44,923 bases of DNA from Candidatus Sulfotelmatobacter sp. (GTDB lineage: Bacteria; Acidobacteriota; Terriglobia; Terriglobales; Acidobacteriaceae), in the NCBI GenBank assembly GCA_017883385.1, contig JADGNQ010000032.1, positions 1 to 44,923 on the forward strand. The letters run 5' to 3'. Positions 1 through 8,658 of this stretch are shown piece by piece; the stretch's first letter is position 1; each line of letters starts with the position of its first letter. The notes beneath the pieces were generated by a model. That model was not told the origin of the DNA and did no database searches. It saw nothing but the letters and a program-made list of their open reading frames with translations. The position numbers and the translations under genes were made by a program.

Positions 1-2
1 AT

Positions 3-953
3 CTTCCCGCGCCGTCAATCGGTCAAGTTGGGCGCGGGAAACGCGAACGCAGTGGCACCCTGGATATCGCCATCATCCAAAGCACCCACGGCAGAGAGGG
101 AGTCAAAGACTTCGTCGCCGAGTACGGGCAAGTCATTGTTGATGAATGCCACCATCTGTCGGCATTCACTTTTGAGCAGGTGATGAAGCAAGTAAAGGCG
201 AGGTACGTCCTCGGCCTGACGGCAACGCCTGAGCGCAAAGATGGACACCACCCGATCATCTACATGCAGTGCGGTCCGATACGACATAAGCTCAGCGCAC
301 GTTCGATGACCGCAGTCACGCCGTTCGAACATGAAGTGGTTCCTCGGTTGACTGAGTTTTGCATGCCGCCCGAGCGGATCGATACAACGATTCAGGAGGT
401 GTACGCTGCACTTGCAGATGACCGTGCTCGCAATGAAATGATCCTTGACGATCTGCTGCGCGCAGTCGGTGACCGGCGCTCACCGCTGCTTCTCACCGGC
501 AGGACCAATCACTTGAAGTACTTTGAGACGGCGCTCTCTGGCAAAGTGAGTAACGTGTTTGTGCTAAAAGGCGGCATGGGCAAGAAACAGCGCCGCACGA
601 TTGCGGAGGCGATTGCGGCTGTTCCGGAGAGCGAGTCAAGAGTCATTCTGGCAACTGGCAGTTACATTGGCGAGGGCTTTGATGATGCTCGTCTAGACAC
701 CTTGTTCTTGGCGATGCCGATTTCCTGGAAGGGAACGTTGCAACAGTATGTTGGGCGTCTCCATCGGCTTCACCACGCTAAGCGTGTCGTTCGCGTCTAC
801 GACTATGTCGATTCTCAGGTGCTGATGCTGGCGCGAATGTACGCCCGGCGACTAAATGGCTACGGTGCCATCGGCTATCGAATTGGCCCTGCAGTCGCCG
901 AAATGAGCCCCGGTACTGTCCATCGTTACATTCCGGATCAGACGAGCCTATAA
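3..953 (+). CDS. Superfamily II DEAD/DEAH-type helicase, C-terminal part (TOTE conflict-system-like), 5' end outside window
   Basis: The reading frame is open from the left edge, so the N-terminus, including the Walker A motif, is missing. Seen: a DECHH box (codons from about 141), the motif GLTATPERKDGHHP, a second RecA-like domain with ATGSYIGEGFDDARLDTLF, and motif VI QQYVGRLHRLHH followed by VRVYDYVD. These make it an ATP-dependent nucleic-acid helicase or translocase. The motif VI context and the ending around GYGAIGYRIG are what I remember from helicases of TOTE conflict systems, where this domain is joined to an archaeo-eukaryotic primase; that assignment is inference because the partner domain would lie upstream. 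The last codons run into a 22-bp repeat array, so the C-terminal tail may not be original. Type III restriction or XPB-like helicases are the alternative. Confidence 0.85.
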   Translation, partial: LPAPSIGQVGRGKRERSGTLDIAIIQSTHGREGVKDFVAEYGQVIVDECHHLSAFTFEQVMKQVKARYVLGLTATPERKDGHHPIIYMQCGPIRHKLSARSMTAVTPFEHEVVPRLTEFCMPPERIDTTIQEVYAALADDRARNEMILDDLLRAVGDRRSPLLLTGRTNHLKYFETALSGKVSNVFVLKGGMGKKQRRTIAEAIAAVPESESRVILATGSYIGEGFDDARLDTLFLAMPISWKGTLQQYVGRLHRLHHAKRVVRVYDYVDSQVLMLARMYARRLNGYGAIGYRIGPAVAEMSPGTVHRYIPDQTSL

Positions 954-997
954 TCCGAAATAGACGAACCACCAATCCGAACTAGACGGAGCCTTCA
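932..997. repeat. Three imperfect 22-bp tandem repeats between helicase and ATPase
   Basis: Units begin at 932, 954 and 976, exactly 22 bp apart. The shared core is TCCGxAxxAGACGxxxC, with TCCG and AGACG invariant in all three. The array covers the last seven codons and stop of the helicase gene and ends 6 bp before the start codon of the ATPase gene. A spacing of 22 bp is about two helical turns, which would place each unit on the same DNA face. It could be an operator array or a transposase-binding end of the IS21 type; no transposase is seen here. Confidence 0.6.
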
Positions 998-1003
998 CCC
1001 GGC

Positions 1004-2245
1004 ATGGACGATACCGATCACGCGCTCTTTCCTCGCTTTTCCGCCGAACTGGTGGCCACCGCGCTCAAGGATACGCCGGTCGTGATGGTTACGGGGCCGC
1101 GCCAGTGCGGCAAGACCACGCTGGTCCGCGATTTAGTCGGGGGCAAGCGCGAATTCATCACCATGGATGACGACACGGTGTTGGCTGCGGCACGCAGCGA
1201 TCCCACTGGGTTGGTGCGCGCTCTTGATCGAACGACCATTGACGAAGTACAGCGAGTGCCCGACCTTCTCCGGGCCATCAAGAAGTCAGTGGACGAAGAT
1301 CGCCGCGCCGGTCGGTTCTTACTGACCGGTTCAGCCAATATTCTTACTCTGCCCCAAGTCTCGGAGAGTTTAGCTGGCCGCATGGAGATCGTGAGCCTTC
1401 TGCCCCTCTCGCGAGCTGAAATCCGAGGCAAGAAGCCTGGGTTCCTCAAAGCGGCGTTCGATAGCAAACTTGGCAAACCTGCGGAGCCAGTGATCGGCAA
1501 AGACCTAGTACAAGCCGTGCTGACTGGCGGCTACCCCGAAATGCTGCGACGCGAAGATCCAAAGCGACGCCAGACATGGGCACGTGATTACGTAAGAGCC
1601 ATCGTGCAGCGGGATGTACGCGAGGTTGCCGACGTGGAAAAACTCGACCAAATGCCGCGTCTGCTACAGGTTCTTGCACACCATTCTGGCCAGCTCACCA
1701 ATTTCACGCAGATAGGCGGCCAAGTTGGGTTTGACGACAAGACCACAAGGAAATACGTGGCCATCCTGGAGCAGTTGTTTCTCGTTCGTCGGGTGGAACC
1801 GTGGTTTCGGAACCAGTTGAAGCGTTTGGTAAAGACGCCCAAGCTGCATTTCCTCGACTCCGGCCTGCTGGGCGCACTCTTAGGAGCTAGCGCAGAGCGG
1901 GTAGCGAAAGACCGTTCGATCTTCGGACCATTGCTGGAAACGTTTGTTTTCTCTGAAGTGTTGAAACAGGCGTCTTGGTTTGGTGAGAGCTGCGCTTTAT
2001 ACCACTACCGGGACAAAGATCAGGACGAGGTTGACCTTGTGATTGAATCGGGAAGTGGTGCATTAGTCGGTATCGAAGTCAAGGCGAGCGCTACCGTGAA
2101 TGCTGGTGACTTCAAGGGACTCCGAAAGTTGGCGGAGGCCTGCGGCGATAACTTCAAGCTGGGAGTGGTTCTCTACGATGGCGGAAGGCCGGTCCCCTTC
2201 GGCGACCGTCTTGTTGCTGCGCCAATGTCTTGCTTGTGGGCGTAA
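1004..2245 (+). CDS. AAA_14/DUF4143 family ATP-binding protein
   Basis: 413 residues, a usual length for this COG1373-type family. The N-terminal P-loop ATPase has Walker A GPRQCGKTTL (residues 31-40), a Walker B-like TIDEVQRVP, and the sensor stretch RFLLTGSANI followed by SLAGRMEIVSLLPLS. The C-terminal half contains LHFLDSGLLGALLG and a DUF4143-like region with an endonuclease-fold look: DEVDLVIE and then GIEVKAS, resembling the D...ExK arrangement of PD-(D/E)XK domains. The cellular role of the family is not settled; members are often found in mobile or defence-related neighbourhoods. It lies 50 bp after the helicase gene on the same strand with the 22-bp repeats between, so co-transcription is possible. 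No signal peptide or membrane segment; cytosolic. Confidence 0.88.
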   Translation: MDDTDHALFPRFSAELVATALKDTPVVMVTGPRQCGKTTLVRDLVGGKREFITMDDDTVLAAARSDPTGLVRALDRTTIDEVQRVPDLLRAIKKSVDEDRRAGRFLLTGSANILTLPQVSESLAGRMEIVSLLPLSRAEIRGKKPGFLKAAFDSKLGKPAEPVIGKDLVQAVLTGGYPEMLRREDPKRRQTWARDYVRAIVQRDVREVADVEKLDQMPRLLQVLAHHSGQLTNFTQIGGQVGFDDKTTRKYVAILEQLFLVRRVEPWFRNQLKRLVKTPKLHFLDSGLLGALLGASAERVAKDRSIFGPLLETFVFSEVLKQASWFGESCALYHYRDKDQDEVDLVIESGSGALVGIEVKASATVNAGDFKGLRKLAEACGDNFKLGVVLYDGGRPVPFGDRLVAAPMSCLWA

Positions 2246-2731
2246 CTCGAATTTTCGCGGTCTTCGGGGAGCATTGGATGCAGATATTGAAATAGTCACT
2301 CCATACCAAGAAGTGATGACACATATCGATGTCGGCGACGACAACTCAACGCCAGAGCAAAACATAGTGCGCACGGATAGAGTGGAACTCTCACAGCCTT
2401 TTGAGATTTGCGGATTTCGCCGCCGCCGATGCCGTGCGACGCTTTCACTGTCCGGTTTGCTGCCTGCATTATGCTTCACCGTGTCCCGGTAAATCTGGAG
2501 CTTAGGTGCTGCCCATTTCATCCTTCGTGCCATTGAAGTGCAAATCTGTAAATGTGCAACTGATGTGTAGCCCTCACCTGCCACATATCTGTCCATAAAC
2601 CTATGAATTTTAATGCGATAGACTTTGCATTCGTTGCTGGAGATGCCTCGAAATCCGCTGCGTCTGCTTCAGAGACGTCTCGTGCGGGAAGCTAGCGCCA
2701 GCTGGGCGCTCATTTTGTGGGCTTTTTGGCT
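2246..2731. other. Gene-poor stretch between ATPase and tRNA-Leu
   Basis: No convincing gene is seen on either strand. Open frames here have unusual composition and no recognisable motif. Part of it (about 2580-2640) is more A+T-rich than its surroundings. It contains a 14-bp match to the neighbouring tRNA gene (2654-2667) and a 6-bp stem hairpin at 2694-2710. Position and content fit a decayed mobile-element border, which is inference. Confidence 0.5.
2654..2667. repeat. 14-bp direct repeat of part of the tRNA-Leu gene
   Basis: TCCGCTGCGTCTGC at 2654-2667 is identical, in the same orientation, to 2787-2800 inside the tRNA gene (anticodon stem to D-arm). The match does not extend on either side. 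A chance 14-bp identity within this short distance is unlikely, so it may be a tRNA fragment left by recombination or integration. Confidence 0.45.
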
Positions 2732-2818
2732 TGGTGCCGGGAGGGGGAGTCGAACCCCCAAGACCCGAAGGTCGGCGGATTTTGAGTCCGCTGCGTCTGC
2801 CAGTTCCGCCATCCCGGC
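2732..2818 (-). tRNA. tRNA-Leu(CAA)
   Basis: Read on the minus strand, the 7-bp acceptor stem GCCGGGA/TCCCGGC, discriminator A and an encoded CCA are visible. The anticodon stem-loop is GCGGA-CTCAAAA-TCCGC, giving anticodon CAA. There is a long variable arm (class II), and the T-arm contains GGTTCGACTCC. The 87-nt length fits tRNA-Leu. It decodes UUG. Its 3' end points towards the accessory genes at 1-2245. Confidence 0.96.
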
Positions 2819-2869
2819 GGTGGGAGGGCTTTTCTATTGTACGGCAGCGTTTGAGAATTTTGAATATGC

Positions 2870-4312
2870 TCACGCGGGTAGCGGGTTTTGCACGGGGGCT
2901 GCGGTCATGGGCAACTCCACACGGAACGATGCGCCTTGGCCAAGCTGGCTCTCGACGGTGATCGAGCCGCGATGCTGCACGGCGATCCATTGAGCAATGG
3001 CAAGGCCAAGACCTGCGCCTCCCTGCGCACGGCTTCGGGCCTTATCGACGCGATAGAAGCGTTCGAAGATCTTGCTCTGCTCCTCCTCGGCGATTCCCGG
3101 CCCTGAATCCTGAACGGTGATCGCTACACTCTCGCCTCTCTGTTCGAGCGACAGGCGAACGGAACCTGGCGAGGGCGTGTACTTGAACGCGTTGTCGAGC
3201 AGGATGTCGGCCAATCGCCGCAGCAAGGTGTCATCGCCCATGACGAAGGAGTCTGAAGCTGCAATACGCGCCGAAAATTCCAGGTTGCGGATAGTCGCGA
3301 CCTGTTGCCAGCCGTCGACCACGCTGCGGAGTGTCTGGCGCAAATCCACTGGCTGCAGGTGGAGCTTCTCGCGACCCGAATCGGTGCGAGCTAAGGACAG
3401 CAGTTGTTCGATCAGGGCGGTCGTGCGTTCGGCCTCCAGCAGGATGTGGCGCAACGACTCCTTGTATTCGGCTTCATTTCTGGACCTGCGCAACGCCAGT
3501 TCGGCCTCCGTGCGGATGAGGGATACGGGCGTTCTCAGTTCGTGCGAGGCGTCGGCGGTAAATTGCGTGATCCGCATGAATGCAGTTTCGATGCGGTCGA
3601 GCATTTCATTCAATGTGTCGGACAGGCGCTGCAGTTCGTCCCCGGTCTCGAGTTTCTGCAGCCGGCTGTTGAGATTGGTTCCGCTGACTTCGCGGGCGGT
3701 TCGCACCAACGCATCTACGGGAGACAGGGCCCGACGGCTCAGCCAGTAGCCGCCAGCGGCAGCCACCAGCAATAGCAAGGGCGCAAACATCAGCAGGTAG
3801 GAGCGGAACAGAGACAGCGTCTCGACCGCATCGTCGGCCGGTGCACCCATTTCCACGGTGTAGACGCGACCATTCACTTCCAACTTCTGAAGAATAAACC
3901 TGAGGGGCCGTCCCTCAATTCTGCGGCTTCTTATGATGGTTTGCTGCACTTGTTCAGGCGGCAAGAGTACCGCCTGGTGCGCCTGCAAGAACGCAGAACG
4001 ATAAATCAGCTCGCCCTTTTCCGCATAGACCTCGAGAAAGTCGCCGGAGTGCTCAATGGCATATGTCTCGTTGACTTCTTCTTTGAGCTTGGCGATGGAA
4101 CGATCCTTGGGCTGAGACTGCAGGAAGCTCTTCAGGTCTTCGACCTGGCTCTCAAGTTCGTCATCGACCAGGTCATAGAGATTGTGGCGCAGGATGAACC
4201 ACATGCCCGCGCCGAAGACCAACTGCGCGATCGCGAAAATCACCAGATACCAGAGCGTGAGGCGCAAGCCGATGGAGAGTCTTCTCATGCCTGTCTTCTC
4301 ATGCTTGGCCAT
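2870..4312 (-). CDS. Transmembrane sensor histidine kinase
   Basis: 480 residues from this start. TM1 (about 17-39) and TM2 (about 168-190) enclose a periplasmic sensor region of roughly 130 residues. A HAMP segment follows (SRRALSPVDALV onwards), then the phospho-acceptor motif FTADASHELRTPVS, an N-box LADILLDNAFKYTP, and G-boxes VQDSGPGIAEEE and GLGLAI. Order and length match CusS/heavy-metal-type kinases, but the signal cannot be read from sequence. It phosphorylates the response regulator encoded just upstream; the two genes overlap by 14 bp with this start. An ATG eight codons downstream (4288) lies just after the regulator's stop and is an equally good start. The upstream regulator and this kinase form an operon read leftwards towards the tRNA. 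Confidence 0.93.
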   Translation of the reverse strand: MAKHEKTGMRRLSIGLRLTLWYLVIFAIAQLVFGAGMWFILRHNLYDLVDDELESQVEDLKSFLQSQPKDRSIAKLKEEVNETYAIEHSGDFLEVYAEKGELIYRSAFLQAHQAVLLPPEQVQQTIIRSRRIEGRPLRFILQKLEVNGRVYTVEMGAPADDAVETLSLFRSYLLMFAPLLLLVAAAGGYWLSRRALSPVDALVRTAREVSGTNLNSRLQKLETGDELQRLSDTLNEMLDRIETAFMRITQFTADASHELRTPVSLIRTEAELALRRSRNEAEYKESLRHILLEAERTTALIEQLLSLARTDSGREKLHLQPVDLRQTLRSVVDGWQQVATIRNLEFSARIAASDSFVMGDDTLLRRLADILLDNAFKYTPSPGSVRLSLEQRGESVAITVQDSGPGIAEEEQSKIFERFYRVDKARSRAQGGAGLGLAIAQWIAVQHRGSITVESQLGQGASFRVELPMTAAPVQNPLPA

Positions 4313-4979
4313 CCGTACGAATCATGTACCCGACGCCGCGAACGGTGTGAATCAACTTCGGCCGGCCGGAGGGATCGATCTTGTTACGCAACAGGTGCAT
4401 GAAAGCGTCAAGCGTGTTCTCTTCGATGTCCCGATCAAAGCCCCAGACCGATTCGATAAGGGAGCGCCGCGAAACCACTTTGCCCGCGCGATACATGAGT
4501 CGTTCCAGCAAATTGTATTCCGTGCGAGTCAGAGAGAGGCGTACTTCGCCGCGCATCACTTCGCGGCTGGCGGGATCGACTACCAGATCTGCAACGCGCA
4601 GGTCTGTTTCCTGTGCGACCAGAGCGCGCCGTTTCACCGCGCGCAGGCGAGCCACCAACTCGTCAAACGAAAACGGCTTGGTCATGTAATCGTCGGCGCC
4701 CAGATCAAGACCACGAACGATGTCAGGAACAGAGTCGCGGGCCGTCAGCATCAGGATGGGGGTTCGAACCTTTTCCGCGCGAAGACGCTTGGCTAGTTCA
4801 TATCCGCTGAGTTTGGGCATCATCACGTCGAGGATGATGACGTCGAACTCGTAAGCCTTCGCCAGGGCGAGGCCCTCGGCGCCGTCCGACGCACAGGTCG
4901 CCATGTGGCCCTCTTCCGTCAGCCCCTTGCGGAGAAGGTCGGCCATGCGCGCTTCGTCTTCCACGATTAGCAGCTTCAT
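4299..4979 (-). CDS. OmpR-family response regulator
   Basis: 226 residues starting at MKLLIVEDEA; a longer in-frame start at 5048 adds 23 residues that do not fit the family. The receiver domain has acidic residues E7-D8, phospho-acceptor D51 in VIILDVMMPK, a conserved Thr in MLTARD, and Lys in DDYMTKPFSF. The C-terminal winged helix (about 130-222) contains LTRTEYNLLERLM, the recognition-helix region DAFMHLLRNKI and the typical ending HTVRGVGYMI. It is a DNA-binding transcription factor activated by the kinase of the next gene. It is divergent from the outer-membrane receptor at 5195, sharing a 215-bp intergenic region, so that receptor is a plausible target; this is inference from position only. 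Confidence 0.95.
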   Translation of the reverse strand: MKLLIVEDEARMADLLRKGLTEEGHMATCASDGAEGLALAKAYEFDVIILDVMMPKLSGYELAKRLRAEKVRTPILMLTARDSVPDIVRGLDLGADDYMTKPFSFDELVARLRAVKRRALVAQETDLRVADLVVDPASREVMRGEVRLSLTRTEYNLLERLMYRAGKVVSRRSLIESVWGFDRDIEENTLDAFMHLLRNKIDPSGRPKLIHTVRGVGYMIRTDGQA

Positions 4980-5139
4980 CGGAATGGTTCCGAGACCTGT
5001 GCAAGTGCTTCCACAGTTTAGAGCTGAAGCAAGGGCGCCGCTCAGCAACCTGAAGAAATATTAACGTGATGTTCATTTCTCCGTCACACCTCGACTCTAC
5101 GATTTCGAGTCATCTGGTCCACTGCATTTCAACGTAACC

Positions 5140-5159
5140 GGAGGGGCAAGCGCCTCTCC
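5140..5159 (+). promoter_or_regulatory. Leader hairpin upstream of the Oar-like receptor
   Basis: GGAGGGGC (5140-5147) and GCCTCTCC (5152-5159) form an 8-bp stem with one G-T wobble and a 4-nt loop, 35 bp before the receptor's start codon. The ribosome-binding site AAGGAG (about 5180) lies outside it. It could be a leader element or a dispersed palindrome; function unknown. Confidence 0.3.
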
Positions 5160-5194
5160 TAATCAGTGTTTCCTGTGCCGAAGGAGCCGACGCC

Positions 5195-8100
5195 ATGCAC
5201 CCCAACCATCGCTTTTCGATTCCTCTCGTGAGATTCTTCGCGCTGACCGTTAGCGCTCTGCTTCTATTCGTCGGAGTGCCGGTGGCAGTTGCACAAGTGG
5301 ATCGGGCCGTGATCGAGGGCTCCGTGACTGATCCGTCGGGAAGAGTTGTCGTGGGCGCCGGCGTGAAGGTTCTTGCCGTGGACACAGGTCTGAGCGAAGA
5401 ACAGCAGACCAATTCGAAAGGCTACTATCGTTTTCCTGGCCTGGCCGTGGGTGACTACAAGCTGACCGTTACCAGCACCGGCTTCAAAACGAAGGTGGTC
5501 GAGGACGTCATCCTGCGCGTCGGCCAGACGCGCACTTTGGACGTTGAATTGGGAGTTGGAGCGGTGAACGAACAAGTCGATGTCGAGGCATCAACCGGAC
5601 CTGCAGACCGCAGTTCGGCCGAGGCAGCAACGGTGATTGACACAGAACAGATTGCGAACCTGCCGAATAACGGACGCGATTGGGCTAGTTTCACGATGCT
5701 CGCGCCGTTTGCCCAGGACGACGGCGGCGGCGATCAACGCACAATTCGTTTCGCAGGCCGCGCCCGCGACGACAACAATTTTTCGTTCGATGGCGTCGAC
5801 GCTGGGGGCATTCAGGAGCAGGCGCAAAAGTCGCAGACGCGTTTACAGATTTCGCAGGATGCCATTGAGGAGTACCGCGTCAACAGCGCCTTGTACGACG
5901 CCGAGTACGGCACCCAGGCGGGTGGCCAAATCGATGTGGTTACCAAGTCGGGCACTAATGACTGGCACGGCTCGCTCTTTGGCTATTTTCGCAATTCCAT
6001 TTTCGACGCCCGCAACTTCAACGACTACGACCTCAACGGCAACCCCGCGGTTCCTCCCTTCCGCATGGGACAGTACGGCTTCACCTTCGGCGGTCCCATC
6101 AAAAAGAGCAAGACGTTCTTCTTCATCAGCTACGAAGGGCTCCGCCAGTTGCAATCCACGACCCAGCAATTCACGGTGCCGTCTGGCGTCGCGCCTCCCG
6201 GCGGTGGGCCCTCTTTCCAAGCGCAAGTGCTGAACAAATCTCCGCAAATGTGCACGATCATGCAGGCATTTCCGTGGCGCGCTTCGGTGGGAACGATCAA
6301 TGGTTGCGCCGCGCGCTTCGCGTACCCCGACACCGCCTTCCAGCAGACTTCGTCGGCAGATCCCAATGCCGACCTGCTCACCGCCGCCACACCCACCACC
6401 ATCCATGAAGATACCTGGCTAGTGCGGATTGACCACAAGTTCAGCGAGAAGACGTTGCTGTACGGGCGCGCCCAGCGCGACATTAGTCTGGTGGATGCCC
6501 CCAACGGAAGCAGTCTCCCGGGAGATAAGCTGCAAGTCATCAATCACCCTGCGAACTATCTGCTCGCGCTCGAGCACACTTTCACGACGCATGTCTTCAA
6601 CGAGGCCAAGGTCTATGTGAACCGGTCGCCATACCACAATCCACAGTCGAGCGCCCTACCCTTTGCGGTAGATACCAATGGTTCGTTCGTTGGGCTGAAC
6701 GACAATACCGCTGACATCGAAGTAGGCACCACATACGGGATTGTCGATAATCTCACCTGGGTTCACGGGCGGCACGCTTTCAAGACCGGCATGGAGATCC
6801 GCCGCGTCAGGCTCAATCAGGGGCAAACGGCGGATAACATCCTAAGTTTCGGCAGTGAGAGCGATATGATCACTGCAACCCTAGCTAAGGTCAGCTTCAT
6901 TGCTCCGTGGTGCTGCCACGGATTGCGGCGCAACTTCTACATGCCATATTTCCAGGACGAATGGAAAGTCACACCGACGCTCACTTTCACTGCGGGACTG
7001 CGCTGGGAATACTACGGAGTCGCGCATGAGGCCACGAACCGAACTACCGTCTTTGACCTGAACCAATTTCACGGGGTTTGCGTGGGGTCCGGTTCGTTCA
7101 ATGTCTTGCAGGTGCCGACCAGTCTCGGCCCAATCAACACTCCTTCCTGCCCCAAGGATCCGTCCCTGTACAACCCGAATTACAAGAATTTCGATCCCCG
7201 AATCGCGTTGGCCTGGGCCCCAGGCGCGCTGCACGGAAAGACCGTCGTTCGCGCAGGATTCGGCATCTACCACGGCGCGGCGCAGAACGACGATTTGAAC
7301 GCCGGACTTGAGAGCGACACCTTCCGGGTATCGGTCGATAATCCTGGTCAACTCATTCCCGCCTACGAGCAAACGACTCCAGACCTTTCGGGGGCCTCAA
7401 AGCAGGCCTCGCATCCTCGTGGCCTGCAGCGGCAAGGCCGCCGCGATCTGTATGCGGAGACGTGGGGCTTAACTGTGGAGCATGAGTTGCCAGCTAATTT
7501 CCTCGCCTCAGCCCAGTATCTTGGCAGCCGTGGCGTGCGGTTGTTCTCGCGTGGCGCCGTAAATTTGTGCACACTCCCAGTCACGCTCAATGGGGCTGGC
7601 AACGACTGTGTGCGTCCTCTGGACCAGTTCTATCTTCCCGACCCGACTGTGCTCGGCTCTTCCACATCCGATCCGTTTGGCTCAGTCGATATCAAGAGGG
7701 ACATTGGTGCGAGTACCTACCATGCTTTAGGACTGGCACTTGAGCGCCGCTTTAGCAAGGGTCTGTCCTTCCAGTCGCGATATACGTGGTCCCATTCCAT
7801 CAACGACGGTTCGGTCGGAGGCGGTGAGTCGAACGGACCGGAAAACGTCAACTGCCTTGAGTGCGACAAGGGGCCAAGCGTCTTCGACATTCGACACAAT
7901 TTTGTTCTCAACGCCGTCTATGAATTGCCTTTTGGCCCTGGAAAGACCTTCCTGAATGATGCCGGCGCTTTAGGCAAGATCGTGGGAGGCTGGAGCTTGA
8001 GCAGCATCGGCATGTGGCACACGGGCCATCCCCTGACCGTCAAGATGGACCTCGGCGGTAACATTGTGGGAGGGCCATTCGATGGATTTTCGCAGACGTA

Positions 8101-8590
8101 TCTCCTGCCGGACGGCAACGATCGAACCGATCAGCGGCCCGACATCGTACCCGGTGCTCCGCTAACCGTGCCGGGAGGCGGTCGATATGGCGTGCCCATG
8201 ATTAATGCTGCCGCCTTCCAGGCGCCGCCCGTGGACGCGAATGGGAACTTCACCCGATTTGGCGACGCCCCGAACGGAATCGTTCGCGCCTTGAATACCT
8301 GGCAAATCGATCTTGCTCTCACTAAGGAAACCAAGCTCACGGAGCGACTCTCGATAGAGTTCGCCGTCCAGGCGTTCAATATCTTCAACCATGTTCAACT
8401 CGGCGATCCCGGCTCGCTGAATCTCGCCTACGACCCGACTGTCCCCGGAACCAACCTGTCGGTTCCCGGCAGCTTTGGCCTGATCAGCTCAACGGTGAAT
8501 TTCAACAACAATAACGATAACGCCGCGTCTCCCAACACAGGTGCGGGCTTGCCGCGTCAGATTCAATTCATGGTCCGCTTCAAGTTCTGA
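5195..8590 (+). CDS. Oar-like TonB-dependent outer-membrane receptor with carboxypeptidase-regulatory-like domain
   Basis: 1131 residues. A signal peptide ends near VAVAQ (about residue 34). It is followed by a CarboxypepD_reg-like beta-sandwich (IEGSVTDPSGRVVVGAGVKV to GVGAVNEQVDVEA), a plug-like domain (IANLPNNGRDW, FSFDGVDAGGIQEQ, EYGTQAGGQIDVVTKSGTN), and a large beta-barrel ending in Phe (QFMVRFKF), the typical outer-membrane insertion signal. Acidobacterial genomes carry many such proteins; substrates are mostly unknown, and uptake of polymers or large ligands is the usual proposal. The start is supported by AAGGAG 9 bp upstream. It is divergent from the two-component pair at 2870-4979. 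No TonB box could be assigned with confidence. Confidence 0.92.
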   Translation: MHPNHRFSIPLVRFFALTVSALLLFVGVPVAVAQVDRAVIEGSVTDPSGRVVVGAGVKVLAVDTGLSEEQQTNSKGYYRFPGLAVGDYKLTVTSTGFKTKVVEDVILRVGQTRTLDVELGVGAVNEQVDVEASTGPADRSSAEAATVIDTEQIANLPNNGRDWASFTMLAPFAQDDGGGDQRTIRFAGRARDDNNFSFDGVDAGGIQEQAQKSQTRLQISQDAIEEYRVNSALYDAEYGTQAGGQIDVVTKSGTNDWHGSLFGYFRNSIFDARNFNDYDLNGNPAVPPFRMGQYGFTFGGPIKKSKTFFFISYEGLRQLQSTTQQFTVPSGVAPPGGGPSFQAQVLNKSPQMCTIMQAFPWRASVGTINGCAARFAYPDTAFQQTSSADPNADLLTAATPTTIHEDTWLVRIDHKFSEKTLLYGRAQRDISLVDAPNGSSLPGDKLQVINHPANYLLALEHTFTTHVFNEAKVYVNRSPYHNPQSSALPFAVDTNGSFVGLNDNTADIEVGTTYGIVDNLTWVHGRHAFKTGMEIRRVRLNQGQTADNILSFGSESDMITATLAKVSFIAPWCCHGLRRNFYMPYFQDEWKVTPTLTFTAGLRWEYYGVAHEATNRTTVFDLNQFHGVCVGSGSFNVLQVPTSLGPINTPSCPKDPSLYNPNYKNFDPRIALAWAPGALHGKTVVRAGFGIYHGAAQNDDLNAGLESDTFRVSVDNPGQLIPAYEQTTPDLSGASKQASHPRGLQRQGRRDLYAETWGLTVEHELPANFLASAQYLGSRGVRLFSRGAVNLCTLPVTLNGAGNDCVRPLDQFYLPDPTVLGSSTSDPFGSVDIKRDIGASTYHALGLALERRFSKGLSFQSRYTWSHSINDGSVGGGESNGPENVNCLECDKGPSVFDIRHNFVLNAVYELPFGPGKTFLNDAGALGKIVGGWSLSSIGMWHTGHPLTVKMDLGGNIVGGPFDGFSQTYLLPDGNDRTDQRPDIVPGAPLTVPGGGRYGVPMINAAAFQAPPVDANGNFTRFGDAPNGIVRALNTWQIDLALTKETKLTERLSIEFAVQAFNIFNHVQLGDPGSLNLAYDPTVPGTNLSVPGSFGLISSTVNFNNNNDNAASPNTGAGLPRQIQFMVRFKF

Positions 8591-8658
8591 TTCATGAGAT
8601 CCGTTCTTCACGCAAATTTCAGGCGCGTTGTCTAAGGTTGCGGCCGGAGGAGACATTC

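Noticed and set aside
2063-2596. 177-codon minus-strand frame in the gene-poor stretch
   Set aside because: It overlaps the end of the DUF4143 gene and has Ser/Arg-rich sequence without motif, signal peptide or ribosome-binding site.
2694-2710. Hairpin AGCGCC/GGCGCT as a terminator for tRNA-Leu
   Set aside because: The stem is only 6 bp and no T-tract follows on the minus strand.
5065-5088. CGTGA and TCACA as a second CRP-type site before the Oar-like receptor
   Set aside because: The half-sites are 14 bp apart rather than 6, so they do not make a CRP operator.
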